From assembly GCA_900467745.1 (NCBI GenBank), contig UBQW01000024.1, positions 35,149 through 99,148 on the forward strand: a DNA stretch of 64,000 nucleotides, read 5' to 3'. The DNA comes from Hyphomicrobiales bacterium. GTDB taxonomy: Bacteria > Pseudomonadota > Alphaproteobacteria > Rhizobiales > Rhizobiaceae. The notes beneath the pieces were generated by a model. That model made no database searches, was not told where the DNA came from, and was given only the letters and a program-made list of their open reading frames with translations. A program made the position numbers and the translations under genes. Below, one piece after another: positions 1-9,727 of this stretch; the stretch's first letter is position 1; the number at the start of each line of letters is the position of its first letter.

Positions 1-1
1 C

Positions 2-2743
2 TGGTGGCTGCTGCGCCTGACCCCGCCGCGCCCGAAGACGGAAGTCTTCCCGCCGCTGCGCATCCTCGCCACAGTGCTGAAGCGCGAGGAAACGCCGGCC
101 CAAAGCCCCTGGTGGCTGACGCTGCTGCGCATGCTGCTCGCCGCAGCCGTCATCCTCGCCATCGCCGATCCGGTATTCAACCCGCGCACCAGCTCGATCG
201 CCGCGGGCGGCCCGCTCGTGCTCTTCGTCGATAATGGTTGGGCGACCGCACCTGATTGGGAGCGCCGCGTGCAGACCGCCGAGGCGCTGATCGACGACGC
301 CGATAGCGCCGGCCTGCCCGTCGCGATCACCTTCACCGCCGATCCAAGCAACGATGCCGTCGCCGGCACCGCCGCCGTCGCCCGCGAGAAACTGCGCGCC
401 GCGGAGCCGCAGCCGCTCGTCCCCGACCGCCAGCGCGCCTTCGAGGCGCTGCGTGCGGCGCTGAACGGTGTGCATCCCGGAACGCTCGCCTTCCTCACCG
501 ACGGCGCCGCCGCCAACGACAATGACGCCACCGCGCGCCAACTCTCCGACCTGCAGCCCGGCCAGCTGCGCCTGATCGCCGGCGACGCCGCGCAAACGGT
601 GGCAATTACAGGCGCCAACAACGCCGCCGACGCCATGACCGTCACCGCGACCCGCCTGGACGGCGCCTCGGCCGCCACGCTGCCGCTGACCGCCCAGGAC
701 GCGCAGGGCCGCGCCATCGCCTCCGGCTCCGTATCGTTCCAGCCCGGCCAGTCCGTGGCCTCAGGCTCGATCACCGCCCCCTTCGAAATGCGCAACGACT
801 TCGCGCGGCTCAGCATCGACAACCACGCAACGGCCGGCGCCGTGCATCTGCTCGATGACGGCTTCAAGCGCCGCCGCGTCGTCCTGCTGTCGGGCGAGGC
901 CAGCGACAGCTTCCAGCCGCTGCTCTCGCCGCTCTATTACATCCAGCGCGCCCTGCAGCCCTATGCCGACCTGATCGAGCCGAACGCGCCCGATCTCGCC
1001 ACCTCCATTCCCGATCTTCTGGCGCAGAACCCTTCGGTCATCGTCATGGCCGATATCGGGCGCCTGCCGCAGGAGACCTATGATCCGCTGCAGCGCTGGA
1101 TCAACAATGGCGGCACGCTCATCCGCTTCGCAGGCCCGCGCCTCGCCGCCGCCCCTGCCGACGATCCGCTGGTGCCGGTGACGCTGCGTCAGGGCGAACG
1201 CGCGCTCGGCGGCGCGCTCTCCTGGGCCGAACCACAGCAGCTTGCCGAATTCCCCAATTTCGGTCCCTTCGCCGGCATGGCGCGCCCGACCGACGTCACC
1301 GTCAAGCGCCAGGTGCTGGCCGAGCCGACGCCGGATCTGGCCGAACGCACCTGGGCTAGCCTTGCCGACGGAACCCCGCTGGTAACGATGAAGCCGATGA
1401 ATGCTGGCCGTATCGTGCTCTTCCACGTCAGCGCAGAGGCCACATGGTCCGACCTGCCGATCTCAGGCAATTTCGTCGAGATGCTGCGCCGTCTCGTGCA
1501 ATTGTCGCGCTCCGGCGGCGTCACCTCGCAATCCGGCGGTGCCACCACCGCCGAAGCACTGCCGCCCTTCCGACTCCTGACCGCCAAGGGCGCGCTTACC
1601 ACCGAGACCGGCGCCGCGCGCCCGCTGATCCCCAACGCCAAGGCCGCCCCCGTGGCCAGCTTCGAAAATCCGCCGGGCCTTTATGGCTCCGAGGAAGGGT
1701 TCACCGCCTTGAACGTCCTGCCCGCAAACGCCGAGCTCAAACCCCTCGATGCCTCGGGCGTGACGCTGGTGCGCGAAGGCCTGATCGGCGGCGAGACATG
1801 GTCGGCCAAGCCCTCGCTCTTCCTCATCGCCTTCCTGCTGCTGCTTGCCGACAGCCTGATCGTCATGTTCATGAGCGGCGCCTTCTCGCGCCTGCGCCCG
1901 GCCGCCCGCACAGCGGCGATGATCGCGGTCGCCGTCACCGCCGCCTTCCTGGTGCAGCCCGGCCAGTCGCGCGCAGATGACAGCAAGCCCGGCGACGACC
2001 AGATCTTCCAGCGGCTCGACAACACCCACCTCGCCTATGTCGTCACCGGCGAGGCCGAGGTCGACCGCATCTCCGAGCGCGGCCTTGAAGGCCTCACGGA
2101 GTATCTCACCTTCCGCACCACGCTCGAACCCGCAGCGCCCGTCGGCCTCGACCTGACCAAGGACGAGCTCTCCTTCTATCCGATCATCTACTGGCCGATC
2201 TCCGCCACCGCACCCATGCCGTCTGCCGCCTCGATCAACCGCATCGACGCCTATATGCGCGCCGGCGGCACCGTTCTCTTCGACACGCGCGACCAGTTCA
2301 GCGCGCTCGACAACAGCGGCGGCAGCAGCGCCAATGGCGAGCGCCTGCAGCAGATCCTTGCAAATCTCGACATCCCGCCGCTGGAGCCGGTCCCCTCCGA
2401 CCACGTGCTGACCAAGTCCTTCTATCTTCTGTCGAGCTTCCCCGGCCGCTATGCCGGCAGCCCGCTCTGGATCGAGGCGCGCCAGGACAACCGCTCCAAC
2501 AACGCCAAGTCGGCGGCAACCGCCGACGGCGTCTCGCCGATCCTGATCACGGGCAATGACTTCGCCGGCGCATGGGCCGTGGACGACAATGGCGTCCCGC
2601 TGCTGCCGACCGTGCCCCCTGACGAGGCGCAGCGCGAATACGCCTACCGCAGCGGCGTCAACATCATGATGTATATGCTCACAGGCAACTACAAGACCGA
2701 CCAGGTCCACATCCCCGCCCTCCTCGAACGGCTGGGGCAGTGA
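2..2743 (+). CDS. BatA/DUF4159 membrane protein (5' end outside window)
   Basis: The frame is open to the first base of the window, so the true start lies upstream; 913 residues are visible. The first visible residues (WWLLRLTPPRP, then PLRIL) look like an aerotolerance-regulator N-terminal (BatA) domain, with a membrane segment at about residues 40-58. Two further hydrophobic stretches lie near 605-650, and the C-terminal 230 residues (from about DDQIFQRLDNTHLAYV) resemble DUF4159. Family members sit in MoxR/DUF58/VWA operons of the cell envelope; the molecular role is unknown. The stop is separated by one base from the next start, which indicates translational coupling. Domain calls are from recognition, not a search. 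Confidence 0.85.
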   Translation, partial: WWLLRLTPPRPKTEVFPPLRILATVLKREETPAQSPWWLTLLRMLLAAAVILAIADPVFNPRTSSIAAGGPLVLFVDNGWATAPDWERRVQTAEALIDDADSAGLPVAITFTADPSNDAVAGTAAVAREKLRAAEPQPLVPDRQRAFEALRAALNGVHPGTLAFLTDGAAANDNDATARQLSDLQPGQLRLIAGDAAQTVAITGANNAADAMTVTATRLDGASAATLPLTAQDAQGRAIASGSVSFQPGQSVASGSITAPFEMRNDFARLSIDNHATAGAVHLLDDGFKRRRVVLLSGEASDSFQPLLSPLYYIQRALQPYADLIEPNAPDLATSIPDLLAQNPSVIVMADIGRLPQETYDPLQRWINNGGTLIRFAGPRLAAAPADDPLVPVTLRQGERALGGALSWAEPQQLAEFPNFGPFAGMARPTDVTVKRQVLAEPTPDLAERTWASLADGTPLVTMKPMNAGRIVLFHVSAEATWSDLPISGNFVEMLRRLVQLSRSGGVTSQSGGATTAEALPPFRLLTAKGALTTETGAARPLIPNAKAAPVASFENPPGLYGSEEGFTALNVLPANAELKPLDASGVTLVREGLIGGETWSAKPSLFLIAFLLLLADSLIVMFMSGAFSRLRPAARTAAMIAVAVTAAFLVQPGQSRADDSKPGDDQIFQRLDNTHLAYVVTGEAEVDRISERGLEGLTEYLTFRTTLEPAAPVGLDLTKDELSFYPIIYWPISATAPMPSAASINRIDAYMRAGGTVLFDTRDQFSALDNSGGSSANGERLQQILANLDIPPLEPVPSDHVLTKSFYLLSSFPGRYAGSPLWIEARQDNRSNNAKSAATADGVSPILITGNDFAGAWAVDDNGVPLLPTVPPDEAQREYAYRSGVNIMMYMLTGNYKTDQVHIPALLERLGQ

Positions 2744-2744
2744 C

Positions 2745-4814
2745 ATGACGGTTGATTTCGCGCCCTTCATCCCCTGGCCGCTGCTAGCTGGCCTGACCGT
2801 CATCGTCGTCGCCATCGCCGCACTCGCCATCTTCAGGGGTGTACGCGGCGCCTGGATCCGCACCGTCGCGGCGCTGGCGCTTCTGGCAGCGCTCGCCAAT
2901 CCGCTGCTGATGCAGGAAGACCGCGAGCAGCTCTCGACGGTCGTCCCTGTTATCGTCGACCGCAGCCAGAGCCAGCAGACGCCCGAGCGCATCAAGATGA
3001 CCGACGACGCGCTGGCCGCGCTGAAGGACCGCCTCGCCCGCTTCCCGAATGTCGAGCCGCGCTATGTCGATGCCACGGAGCCGGAAGATTCCGACGCCCC
3101 TTCGACGCGCCTCTTCAACGCGCTGTCTGCCGCCGTCGCCGACGTACCGCCCGCCCGCATCGGCGGCGCCATCATGCTCACCGACGGCCAGATTCACGAC
3201 GTGCCCGGCGTCAATCAGGCGCTCGGCTTCGACGCCCCGATCCACGGCCTGATCACGGGCAAGGCCAACGAATTCGACCGCCGCATCGAGGTCATCAAGG
3301 CGCCCCGCTTCGGCATCGTCAACGAGGAGCAGCAACTGGTGCTGCGCGTCTTCGACGACGGCCCGAGCCCAGGGGGCACCGCCGACGTGACGGTCAAGCT
3401 CAACGGCAACGAGATCGCAACGCTGCAGGCGACACCCGGCCGCGATACGCCCTTCTCCTTCAAGGTCGAACGCGGCGGCAGCAATGTGCTGGAATTCTCG
3501 GTCGCCGCCCTGCCCGGCGAAGTGACGCAAGCCAACAACCGCGCCGTCCACGTCATCGATGGCATCCGCGAGAACCTGCGCGTGCTGCTCGTCTCCGGCG
3601 AGCCGCATGCCGGCGAGCGCGCCTGGCGCAACCTTTTGAAATCCGACGCTTCCGTCGATCTCGTCCACTTCACCATCCTGCGCCCGCCGGAAAAGCAGGA
3701 CGGCACGCCGATCAACGAACTGTCGCTGATCGCCTTCCCCACGCGAGAACTCTTCGTCGACAAGATCAAGGACTTCGACCTGATCATTTTCGACCGCTAC
3801 CAGCATCGCGGCGTGCTGCCGATCCTCTATTACGATTACATCGCCCAATATGTCGAAAACGGCGGCGCGCTGCTGATCGCCGCAGGTCCCGAGCATGCTG
3901 GCCCGGATTCGATCGCGCTGACGCCGCTGTCCTCGGTTCTCCCCGCCGCCCCGACCGGCCAGATGGTCGAAAAGGCCTTCTATCCGCGCCTCTCCGACGA
4001 GGGCAAGAAACACCCGGTCACCCGCGGTCTCGACGGCTCCAACGACGAGCCGCCGCATTGGGGCCGCTGGTTCCGCTCGGTCGGCGTCGAGCCGCCGCAG
4101 GGCGAGACCGTCATGGTCGGCGCCGACAACAATCCGCTCCTGGTGCTGAACCGCGCCGGCCAGGGCCGCGTCGCCATGCTCCTGTCCGATCAGGGCTGGC
4201 TCTGGGCCCGTGGCTTTGAAGGCGGCGGCCCGCACGTCTCGCTCTATCGCCGCGTCGCCCACTGGCTGATGAAGGAACCGGCGCTGGAAGAGGAAGCACT
4301 AACAGCCCGCGCCTCCGGCCGCACGCTCGAAATCACCCGCCAGACCATCGGCGACAATCCCGGCCACGCCACCGTGCGTTACCCCTCCGGCAAGACCGAG
4401 ACGCTGCCGCTCGTCCAGTCCGAGCCCGGCCTCTTCAAGGCCGAGAAGCGCATGGACGAAATCGGCCTCTTCGAGATCCGCAACGGCGAGATGAGCACGC
4501 TCGTGCATGTCGGCGCCGTCGATGCGCCGGAGTTCAAGGCGATGATCTCGACGCCTGACGTGCTGAAGCCAATATCGGACAAGACAAGAGGCCTCGTCGC
4601 CCGCGTCTCGGACACCGACGGCAATGTCGAGATCCCGCCGATCCTGCCGGTGCGCGGCCAAATCCGCGTCGCCGACAACGACCGCATGCAGATCCGCCTG
4701 ACCAACGAGACCGTGCTGAAGGGCATCAACACGCTGCCGCTCTTCGCGGGCTTCGCCGGCGTCGGCATCCTGCTGCTCGCCTTCGGCGCCATGTGGTGGC
4801 GCGAGGGCCGCTAG
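2745..4814 (+). CDS. Large membrane protein with GATase1-like domain
   Basis: This 689-residue protein follows the DUF4159 gene by one base. It has two N-terminal membrane segments (about 7-28 and 33-53) and one near the C-terminus (about 663-684), so the bulk is probably periplasmic. A VWA-like stretch (VVPVIVDRSQS) follows the membrane segments, and the middle (DLIIFDRYQHRG to GGALLIAAGPEHAG) resembles the class I glutamine-amidotransferase-like fold that accompanies DUF4159 proteins. I see no convincing Cys-His-Glu triad, so an enzymatic role is doubtful. It most likely belongs to the same envelope complex as its upstream neighbour. The function is unknown. Confidence 0.85.
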   Translation: MTVDFAPFIPWPLLAGLTVIVVAIAALAIFRGVRGAWIRTVAALALLAALANPLLMQEDREQLSTVVPVIVDRSQSQQTPERIKMTDDALAALKDRLARFPNVEPRYVDATEPEDSDAPSTRLFNALSAAVADVPPARIGGAIMLTDGQIHDVPGVNQALGFDAPIHGLITGKANEFDRRIEVIKAPRFGIVNEEQQLVLRVFDDGPSPGGTADVTVKLNGNEIATLQATPGRDTPFSFKVERGGSNVLEFSVAALPGEVTQANNRAVHVIDGIRENLRVLLVSGEPHAGERAWRNLLKSDASVDLVHFTILRPPEKQDGTPINELSLIAFPTRELFVDKIKDFDLIIFDRYQHRGVLPILYYDYIAQYVENGGALLIAAGPEHAGPDSIALTPLSSVLPAAPTGQMVEKAFYPRLSDEGKKHPVTRGLDGSNDEPPHWGRWFRSVGVEPPQGETVMVGADNNPLLVLNRAGQGRVAMLLSDQGWLWARGFEGGGPHVSLYRRVAHWLMKEPALEEEALTARASGRTLEITRQTIGDNPGHATVRYPSGKTETLPLVQSEPGLFKAEKRMDEIGLFEIRNGEMSTLVHVGAVDAPEFKAMISTPDVLKPISDKTRGLVARVSDTDGNVEIPPILPVRGQIRVADNDRMQIRLTNETVLKGINTLPLFAGFAGVGILLLAFGAMWWREGR

Positions 4815-4818
4815 AGCA

Positions 4819-5259
4819 ATGCCGCAACTCGAACTGACCGCCACGCCCTCCCCCGATGACCTCGCGGTCATCGGAGAGACCCTCACAGCCTTCAACCACG
4901 CCGACGTTGGCCCGGCCGATCGCCGGACGCTAGCGGTGCTCATCCGCGACGAGGATGGAACGGTCGTCGGCGGCCTCTCCGGCTACACCGCCTGGGGCTG
5001 GCTCTTCACCCAGCTGCTCTTCGTCCCCGAAAACCAGCGCGGCATCGGCCTCGCCGGCCGGCTTCTGACAATGGCCGAACAGGAAGCCGCAAGTCGTGGC
5101 TGCCACGGCGCCTGGATCGACACCTTCAGCCCAACGGCGCTCAAGGCCTATCTGAAACAGGGATACGAGATCTTCGGCGAACTGCCGGAATTCCCGAAGG
5201 GCCGCACGCGGACGTTTCTGCGCAAGGCGCTGACGCCTTCAGATACTCGCGCCGTATAG
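4819..5259 (+). CDS. GNAT family N-acetyltransferase
   Basis: This 146-residue protein starts 4 bases after the preceding stop, so it is probably the last gene of that operon. The acetyl-CoA binding motif A is clear (VPENQRGIGLAGRLL, about residues 72-86), followed by an IDTFS strand and a YLKQGYEIFGE segment typical of motif B. GNAT enzymes move an acetyl group from acetyl-CoA to an amine; the substrate cannot be read from the sequence. Its link to the BatA-type operon may be incidental. Confidence 0.85.
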   Translation: MPQLELTATPSPDDLAVIGETLTAFNHADVGPADRRTLAVLIRDEDGTVVGGLSGYTAWGWLFTQLLFVPENQRGIGLAGRLLTMAEQEAASRGCHGAWIDTFSPTALKAYLKQGYEIFGELPEFPKGRTRTFLRKALTPSDTRAV

Positions 5260-5277
5260 CGGATACCGTCACCCGCC

Positions 5278-5676
5278 TCAGAGATGAGCGATCTTCGCCT
5301 CGACCTCGGTCAGTCGCGACTGAACCTCTTCCGCGATGCGAGAGGCATGCGATGCATCGCGCAAGGCTGTCAGCACCTCGTTATACTGCCCTACCACATC
5401 GATCTGGGTCCGCTTGAGGTCGTTCACGCGGTCGTCAAGCAGCCGTTCGGTCTCCTCAAGCCGAGCCGAGATCGCCTCCAGCCGCCCTGAAGTCTCGCTG
5501 TGATGCCGGAGCGCAAGTTCGTGCAGGCTGTTCATTTTGCGGTTGAGCTTGGAGATCTCGGTCTCGACCGTGCTGAACTTGTCGATAGCGGCTTCGACCA
5601 TGCCCAAGGTCCGTTTCTGACCATTGAACATGGCTTCCATGATTGCCAGCATTTTTGCCGTCTCGCTATCGGTCAC
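5278..5676 (-). CDS. Small coiled-coil protein of unknown function
   Basis: This 132-residue protein has no signal peptide or membrane segment. From about residue 30 to the end it is rich in heptad-like patterns with charged residues (ETEISKLNRKMNSL, RLEAISARLEETERLL), indicating a long coiled coil. It ends convergent with the GNAT gene 18 bases away and lies 67 bases downstream of the MFS gene on the same strand. I do not recognise a family. It could be a structural or adaptor protein. Confidence 0.7.
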   Translation of the reverse strand: MTDSETAKMLAIMEAMFNGQKRTLGMVEAAIDKFSTVETEISKLNRKMNSLHELALRHHSETSGRLEAISARLEETERLLDDRVNDLKRTQIDVVGQYNEVLTALRDASHASRIAEEVQSRLTEVEAKIAHL

Positions 5677-5743
5677 GCGCGTCGATCCTTCTGCCTTATT
5701 TCAATATGGCATTGCGGCATGCAAAGAACAAGAAAGCGCCCCC

Positions 5744-7057
5744 TCAGGCGATCGATGCCTGCCGCGTCTCCGAATCGATCGCCACCGCCGCCAGCGCCGA
5801 GATGACGAGGAAGCCGGCGAAGAGGCCGATCGCAACGCCGAGCCCTTCGGAAACGACAAGCGCCATCAGCGACGGTGCGAGCAGTCCGCCAAGCCGCGCG
5901 ACCGCGCCCGCCGTGCCCATGCCGGTCGCCCGTACCGCGGTCGGATAGAGTTCCGGCGTATAGGCGTAGAGCGCGCCCCATGTCCCGAGCAGCGCGAAGC
6001 TCATGATCAGCAGCGACGCCCCGACCATGATATCGACGCTGGAGACGACGAAGAGCAGGCAGCCCGCCGCCGATAGAAGGCAAAAGCCGATCAGCGTGGG
6101 CTTGCGGCCCCAGGCCTCGACGCCATAGGCGGCGAGCGCATAGCCGGGGATCTGTGCCAGCGCCACGAAAACCAGGAAGCCGTAACCCCGGACGAAACCG
6201 AAGCCATCGCCCGCAAGCTTCGCCGGCATCCAGGTAAAGACGCCGTAATACGAGACCGACACCAGGAACCAGATCGCCAGGATCATGACAGTGCGGCGGC
6301 GAAGCGCGCCCGAAAACACGCCTTCGGAAGCCGCATGCGCCGGCGAGACCAGCTCGTCGTCGGTACCAAGTGCCGGCTTACCATTGGCCACAAGGACCCG
6401 GTTGATCGTCGTCTTCGCCTCTTCGCCGCGACCGCCGCGCAAGAGATAGAGCGGCGATTCCGGCACGAAGAAACGTAGGCCGAGCCCGAGGATGGCAGGC
6501 ACCGCCGTCACCGCGAAAATGTAGCGCCACGCGTCCTGAACGCCCGCGACACTCGCCGCCCATGCCGCAAGCGCCACGATCAGCGTCCCGATCGCCCAGA
6601 AACCCTCCAGCGCCACCAGCCAACGGCCACGGCTTTTCGACGGCAGGAACTCCGCCATCATCGCATAATCGACCGGCAGCGTGCCACCGACGGCGATGCC
6701 GGTCAGAAAGCGCAGGACAAGCAGGATGGTGAAACTCGGCGCGAAAACCGACAACGCCCCGAACACCGCATCGCAGGCGACCGTGAGCAGCAGCACATTG
6801 CGCCGCCCGACCTTGTCGGCCAGCCGGCCGAAGGCGTAGGCGCCGATCAGCATGCCCAGGAAGAACAGCGTGCCAGTCTGCAGCGCCTGCGGCACTGTCA
6901 ACCCGAAGCTCGCGGCGATCGAGGCGGCGGTGAAGCCGACCGCCAGCACCTGCATCGCATCCGCCGTCCAGACGAGACCGAAAATGCCTAGAAGCCGCCG
7001 CTGAAACGGTCCGGTCCCCGCGCGATCCAGCGCCTCGTCGATTGAAATGCGCGCCAT
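5744..7057 (-). CDS. MFS transporter, aromatic-acid/sugar-porter type
   Basis: This 437-residue protein has about 12 hydrophobic segments. The loop 2-3 signature (GRLADKVGRRNVLL) and the TM4-5 region RFLTGIAVGGTLPVDYAMMAE resemble the metabolite:H+ symporter branch (SV2/NiaP-like), where an acidic residue in TM1 and this RG-type motif are typical. It should move a small organic acid or similar metabolite across the inner membrane; the substrate is not identifiable. The start ATG is followed by a normal cytoplasmic N-terminus (DEALDRAGTGPFQRR) common in this branch. Confidence 0.88.
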   Translation of the reverse strand: MARISIDEALDRAGTGPFQRRLLGIFGLVWTADAMQVLAVGFTAASIAASFGLTVPQALQTGTLFFLGMLIGAYAFGRLADKVGRRNVLLLTVACDAVFGALSVFAPSFTILLVLRFLTGIAVGGTLPVDYAMMAEFLPSKSRGRWLVALEGFWAIGTLIVALAAWAASVAGVQDAWRYIFAVTAVPAILGLGLRFFVPESPLYLLRGGRGEEAKTTINRVLVANGKPALGTDDELVSPAHAASEGVFSGALRRRTVMILAIWFLVSVSYYGVFTWMPAKLAGDGFGFVRGYGFLVFVALAQIPGYALAAYGVEAWGRKPTLIGFCLLSAAGCLLFVVSSVDIMVGASLLIMSFALLGTWGALYAYTPELYPTAVRATGMGTAGAVARLGGLLAPSLMALVVSEGLGVAIGLFAGFLVISALAAVAIDSETRQASIA

Positions 7058-7130
7058 GCCTTCTCCCCCTCAAGCATCTGAAAGACCACCAAAACCGGCG
7101 ACCCTAAGATAGCTCAATAGAACAGATGGC

Positions 7131-7631
7131 CTATTTGCGCCAGCCGATTAAGCCCTTCAGCCGGCCATGCACGTCCTCGCCGAGCGGCACGACAAGCACA
7201 CGGCCCGGATCGACCGGTCCCGGGAAGGTCAGCGCGTTATAGGCGACCTTCTCGAAGCCGAGCGGCCCGTAATAGGGCGGATCGCCGACGAGGATGACGG
7301 CCTCGGAGCCCTTGCGCTTGGCCGCTTCCACCGCGATCCGCACCAGTTCCCTGCCGATGCCGCGGTTCTTGTGCGAGGGGCGAACGGCAAGCGGCCCGAG
7401 CAGATGGCCGGGCACATCGCCGGCCATGACGGGTGTCATCCGGACGGATGCGATCGTCTCGCCGTCATCGGCGCAGATGAAGGAGAGCGACAGATCATGC
7501 GGCCCCTGCTCGCGAATACGCGCGGCGGCACGGGTGTGCCGACCTGGGCCGAATGCTTCTTCGTTGATGTGTTCGATAGCGGCGTCGTGCGACGCGTCCT
7601 CAGTGAGGTAGACCAGATCGTGCTTGTGCAT
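7131..7631 (-). CDS. GNAT N-acetyltransferase, YhbS-like
   Basis: This GNAT-fold protein has 166 residues from the chosen ATG. Motif A is LAVRPSHKNRGIGRELV, and GDPPYYGPLGFEK matches the YhbS-type (COG3153) group. A GTG 45 bases upstream would add FENPSFCLSGFCLF, which looks non-native, so I chose the internal ATG (MHKHDLVYLTED). The substrate is unknown. It lies downstream of the AraC gene on the same strand after a 187-base gap that holds a small GC hairpin without a T-run. Confidence 0.82.
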   Translation of the reverse strand: MHKHDLVYLTEDASHDAAIEHINEEAFGPGRHTRAAARIREQGPHDLSLSFICADDGETIASVRMTPVMAGDVPGHLLGPLAVRPSHKNRGIGRELVRIAVEAAKRKGSEAVILVGDPPYYGPLGFEKVAYNALTFPGPVDPGRVLVVPLGEDVHGRLKGLIGWRK

Positions 7632-7818
7632 GAAGAGACAGAAACCGGATAGACAAAATGATGGGTTCTCGAACACGCCCTTGGGCGTTCGGGAGCATCA
7701 GCGTCGTCGCAGGGTTCTGGATGCGGACATCAAATCGGGTTCCTGAAATCGTGGAAAGGCCGATAGCAGGAAAAAAATCGGTCGTCTATGGGAAAAGATT
7801 GCCGCCCCCGAATGAAAC

Positions 7819-8745
7819 TCAGACGATTTCACCGAGGTGATGGCGCACCCACTTCGCCTCCTCCGATGCGGTCCGCCCGAAATGGCGCTTGAAGTCGCGG
7901 CTGAACTGCGCAGGGCTGGCATAGCCGACCGAAGCCGCAATCTCCGCGATCGTGCTGCTGTGGCGGGCGATCATCAGCCGCGCCTCATGAAGCCGCATCG
8001 CCTTCACATATTGCATCGGGCTGCTGCCTGTCAGCTCCTTGAAGCGGAGGTGGTAGGAGGGAACGCTCATCCCGACCTGCCTGGCCAGATCGGCGATCGA
8101 TATCTCCGCGCCGTAATTCTCCCGCAGCCAGCCCAGGCTCTGCACCACTTTGCCGGACGCGCCCTGGCGTTTAAGGGCCGCAACCATCGCCGCACCTTGC
8201 GGCCCGATCAGCACACGATAATGCAACTCCCGCAAAAGTCCCTCGCCGAGAACCGCCACATCGGTGGGTTTTCTGAGTGCCGTCAGAAGACGCAGCAACA
8301 CGTCCTCGATATCGTCTGACATCCTGCTCGACACGAGACCGCGCGGCTTATCATCCGCCAATCCACCATGCGTCTCGAGCTGCATGGCGATCTCGGCCGC
8401 CATCTGCATGTCGAAATCAACATAGACGGCAAGCAGCGGGCGCTCGGGGCTCGCGATCGATCGCATTCGGAAGGGCACGGGAACCGACACCGCTAGATAG
8501 TGGTCCTCGTCGTAGAGATAGATTTCCCCCTCAAGCATGCCCTGCTTGCTTCCCTGAAGCACGAAAACGGCACCCGGCTTGTAGAGGACGGGGATGTCGT
8601 GAAGCACTGCCTCCGTCCGCAGCAGGCGCACCGAAGACAGCGCTGTCAGGTTATACCCCTGCACGGGAGCAAGCGCCCCGGCAAGCTCCACCAGCCTGCG
8701 GCGCGCCGAGCCGACATGGTCCACCTTGATAGGATTTGGCAACAT
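7819..8745 (-). CDS. AraC family transcriptional regulator
   Basis: This 308-residue protein has an N-terminal AraC_N-type sensor region (about 1-195, with the cupin-like stretch VLYKPGAVFVLQGSKQGML). A C-terminal double helix-turn-helix follows: about 215-258 (ISIADLARQVGMSVPSYHLRFKELTG) and about 265-300 (IAEIAASVGYASPAQFSRDFKRHFG). It is transcribed divergently from the SDR gene with 80 bases between start codons, the usual arrangement for a regulator and its target oxidoreductase. The inducer is unknown. Confidence 0.9.
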   Translation of the reverse strand: MLPNPIKVDHVGSARRRLVELAGALAPVQGYNLTALSSVRLLRTEAVLHDIPVLYKPGAVFVLQGSKQGMLEGEIYLYDEDHYLAVSVPVPFRMRSIASPERPLLAVYVDFDMQMAAEIAMQLETHGGLADDKPRGLVSSRMSDDIEDVLLRLLTALRKPTDVAVLGEGLLRELHYRVLIGPQGAAMVAALKRQGASGKVVQSLGWLRENYGAEISIADLARQVGMSVPSYHLRFKELTGSSPMQYVKAMRLHEARLMIARHSSTIAEIAASVGYASPAQFSRDFKRHFGRTASEEAKWVRHHLGEIV

Positions 8746-8825
8746 ACTCAGACAATCCGCAATCGAAACAGCCAGCTTCCAAGAGTATTTATCAATCCGC
8801 TCAATATCAAGGAGACCTGTTGATC

Positions 8826-9653
8826 ATGTCACGCAAAACCATCTTCATCACCGGCGCCAATTCCGGCTTCGGCCTCGCCATTGCTGCTCGCGCCGTGAAA
8901 ATGGGCCACAAGGTCATCGGTACCGTCCGCTCCGAGGCCTCGCGCCAATCCCTGGCCGAAGCGCTGCCCGGCGTCATCACCACCCTTTGCGACGTCACCG
9001 ATTTCGACCGCATCCCCGATGTTGTGGAAAAGGCCGAAGACGAACACGGCCCGATCGATGTCCTCATCAACAACGCCGGCTATGGCCACGAGGGCGTGCT
9101 TGAGGAATCGCCGCTCGAAGAGATGCGCCGCCAGTTCGACGTCAACGTCTTCGGCGCCGTCGCGGTCGCCAAGGCCTTCCTTCCGCGCTTTCGCCAGCGC
9201 CGAAAGGGCTTTATCGTCAATGTCACCTCGATGGGCGGCATGATCACCATGCCCGGCATCGCCTACTACTGCGGTAGCAAGTTCGCGCTGCAGGGCATAT
9301 CGGCGGTGATGCGCGCCGAGATGGCGCCCTTCGGCGTGCATGTCACAGCCCTTTGCCCCGGCTCGTTCAGAACTGACTGGGCCGGACGCTCCATGGTCAG
9401 GACGGAAAGGTCCATCGCCGACTACGACGCCATCTTCGACCCGATCCGCACCGCCCGGCAGGAAAAAAGCGGCAAGCAACTGGGCGACCCCGACAAGCTC
9501 GCCGCAGCCGTTCTCACTCTGATCGAGGCCGACGCACCGCCGCCGCAACTGCTGCTCGGCAGCGATGCCCTGAAGCTCGTGTCGGAGCGCGTTCGTGAGC
9601 TGCAGCAGGAGATCGAGGATTGGAAGGCCCTGACCATCTCGACGGATGGCTGA
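8826..9653 (+). CDS. SDR family oxidoreductase
   Basis: This classical short-chain dehydrogenase/reductase has 275 residues from the ATG that follows AAGGAG at 8809-8814. The nucleotide-binding motif TGANSGFG is at residues 9-16, NNAG at 82-85, the catalytic Ser at about 135, and the YxxxK pair is Tyr148/Lys152. The frame stays open 90 bases upstream, but that part overlaps the promoter region and lacks SDR similarity. The substrate is unknown. It is probably controlled by the divergent AraC regulator. Confidence 0.9.
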   Translation: MSRKTIFITGANSGFGLAIAARAVKMGHKVIGTVRSEASRQSLAEALPGVITTLCDVTDFDRIPDVVEKAEDEHGPIDVLINNAGYGHEGVLEESPLEEMRRQFDVNVFGAVAVAKAFLPRFRQRRKGFIVNVTSMGGMITMPGIAYYCGSKFALQGISAVMRAEMAPFGVHVTALCPGSFRTDWAGRSMVRTERSIADYDAIFDPIRTARQEKSGKQLGDPDKLAAAVLTLIEADAPPPQLLLGSDALKLVSERVRELQQEIEDWKALTISTDG

Positions 9654-9727
9654 TCGCGTTTTGAACCTGCCAATAGCGACCGGCCCGCTCTATGTTGCGC
9701 TCGACAAAGGGCCGAGGGCGGGCACTA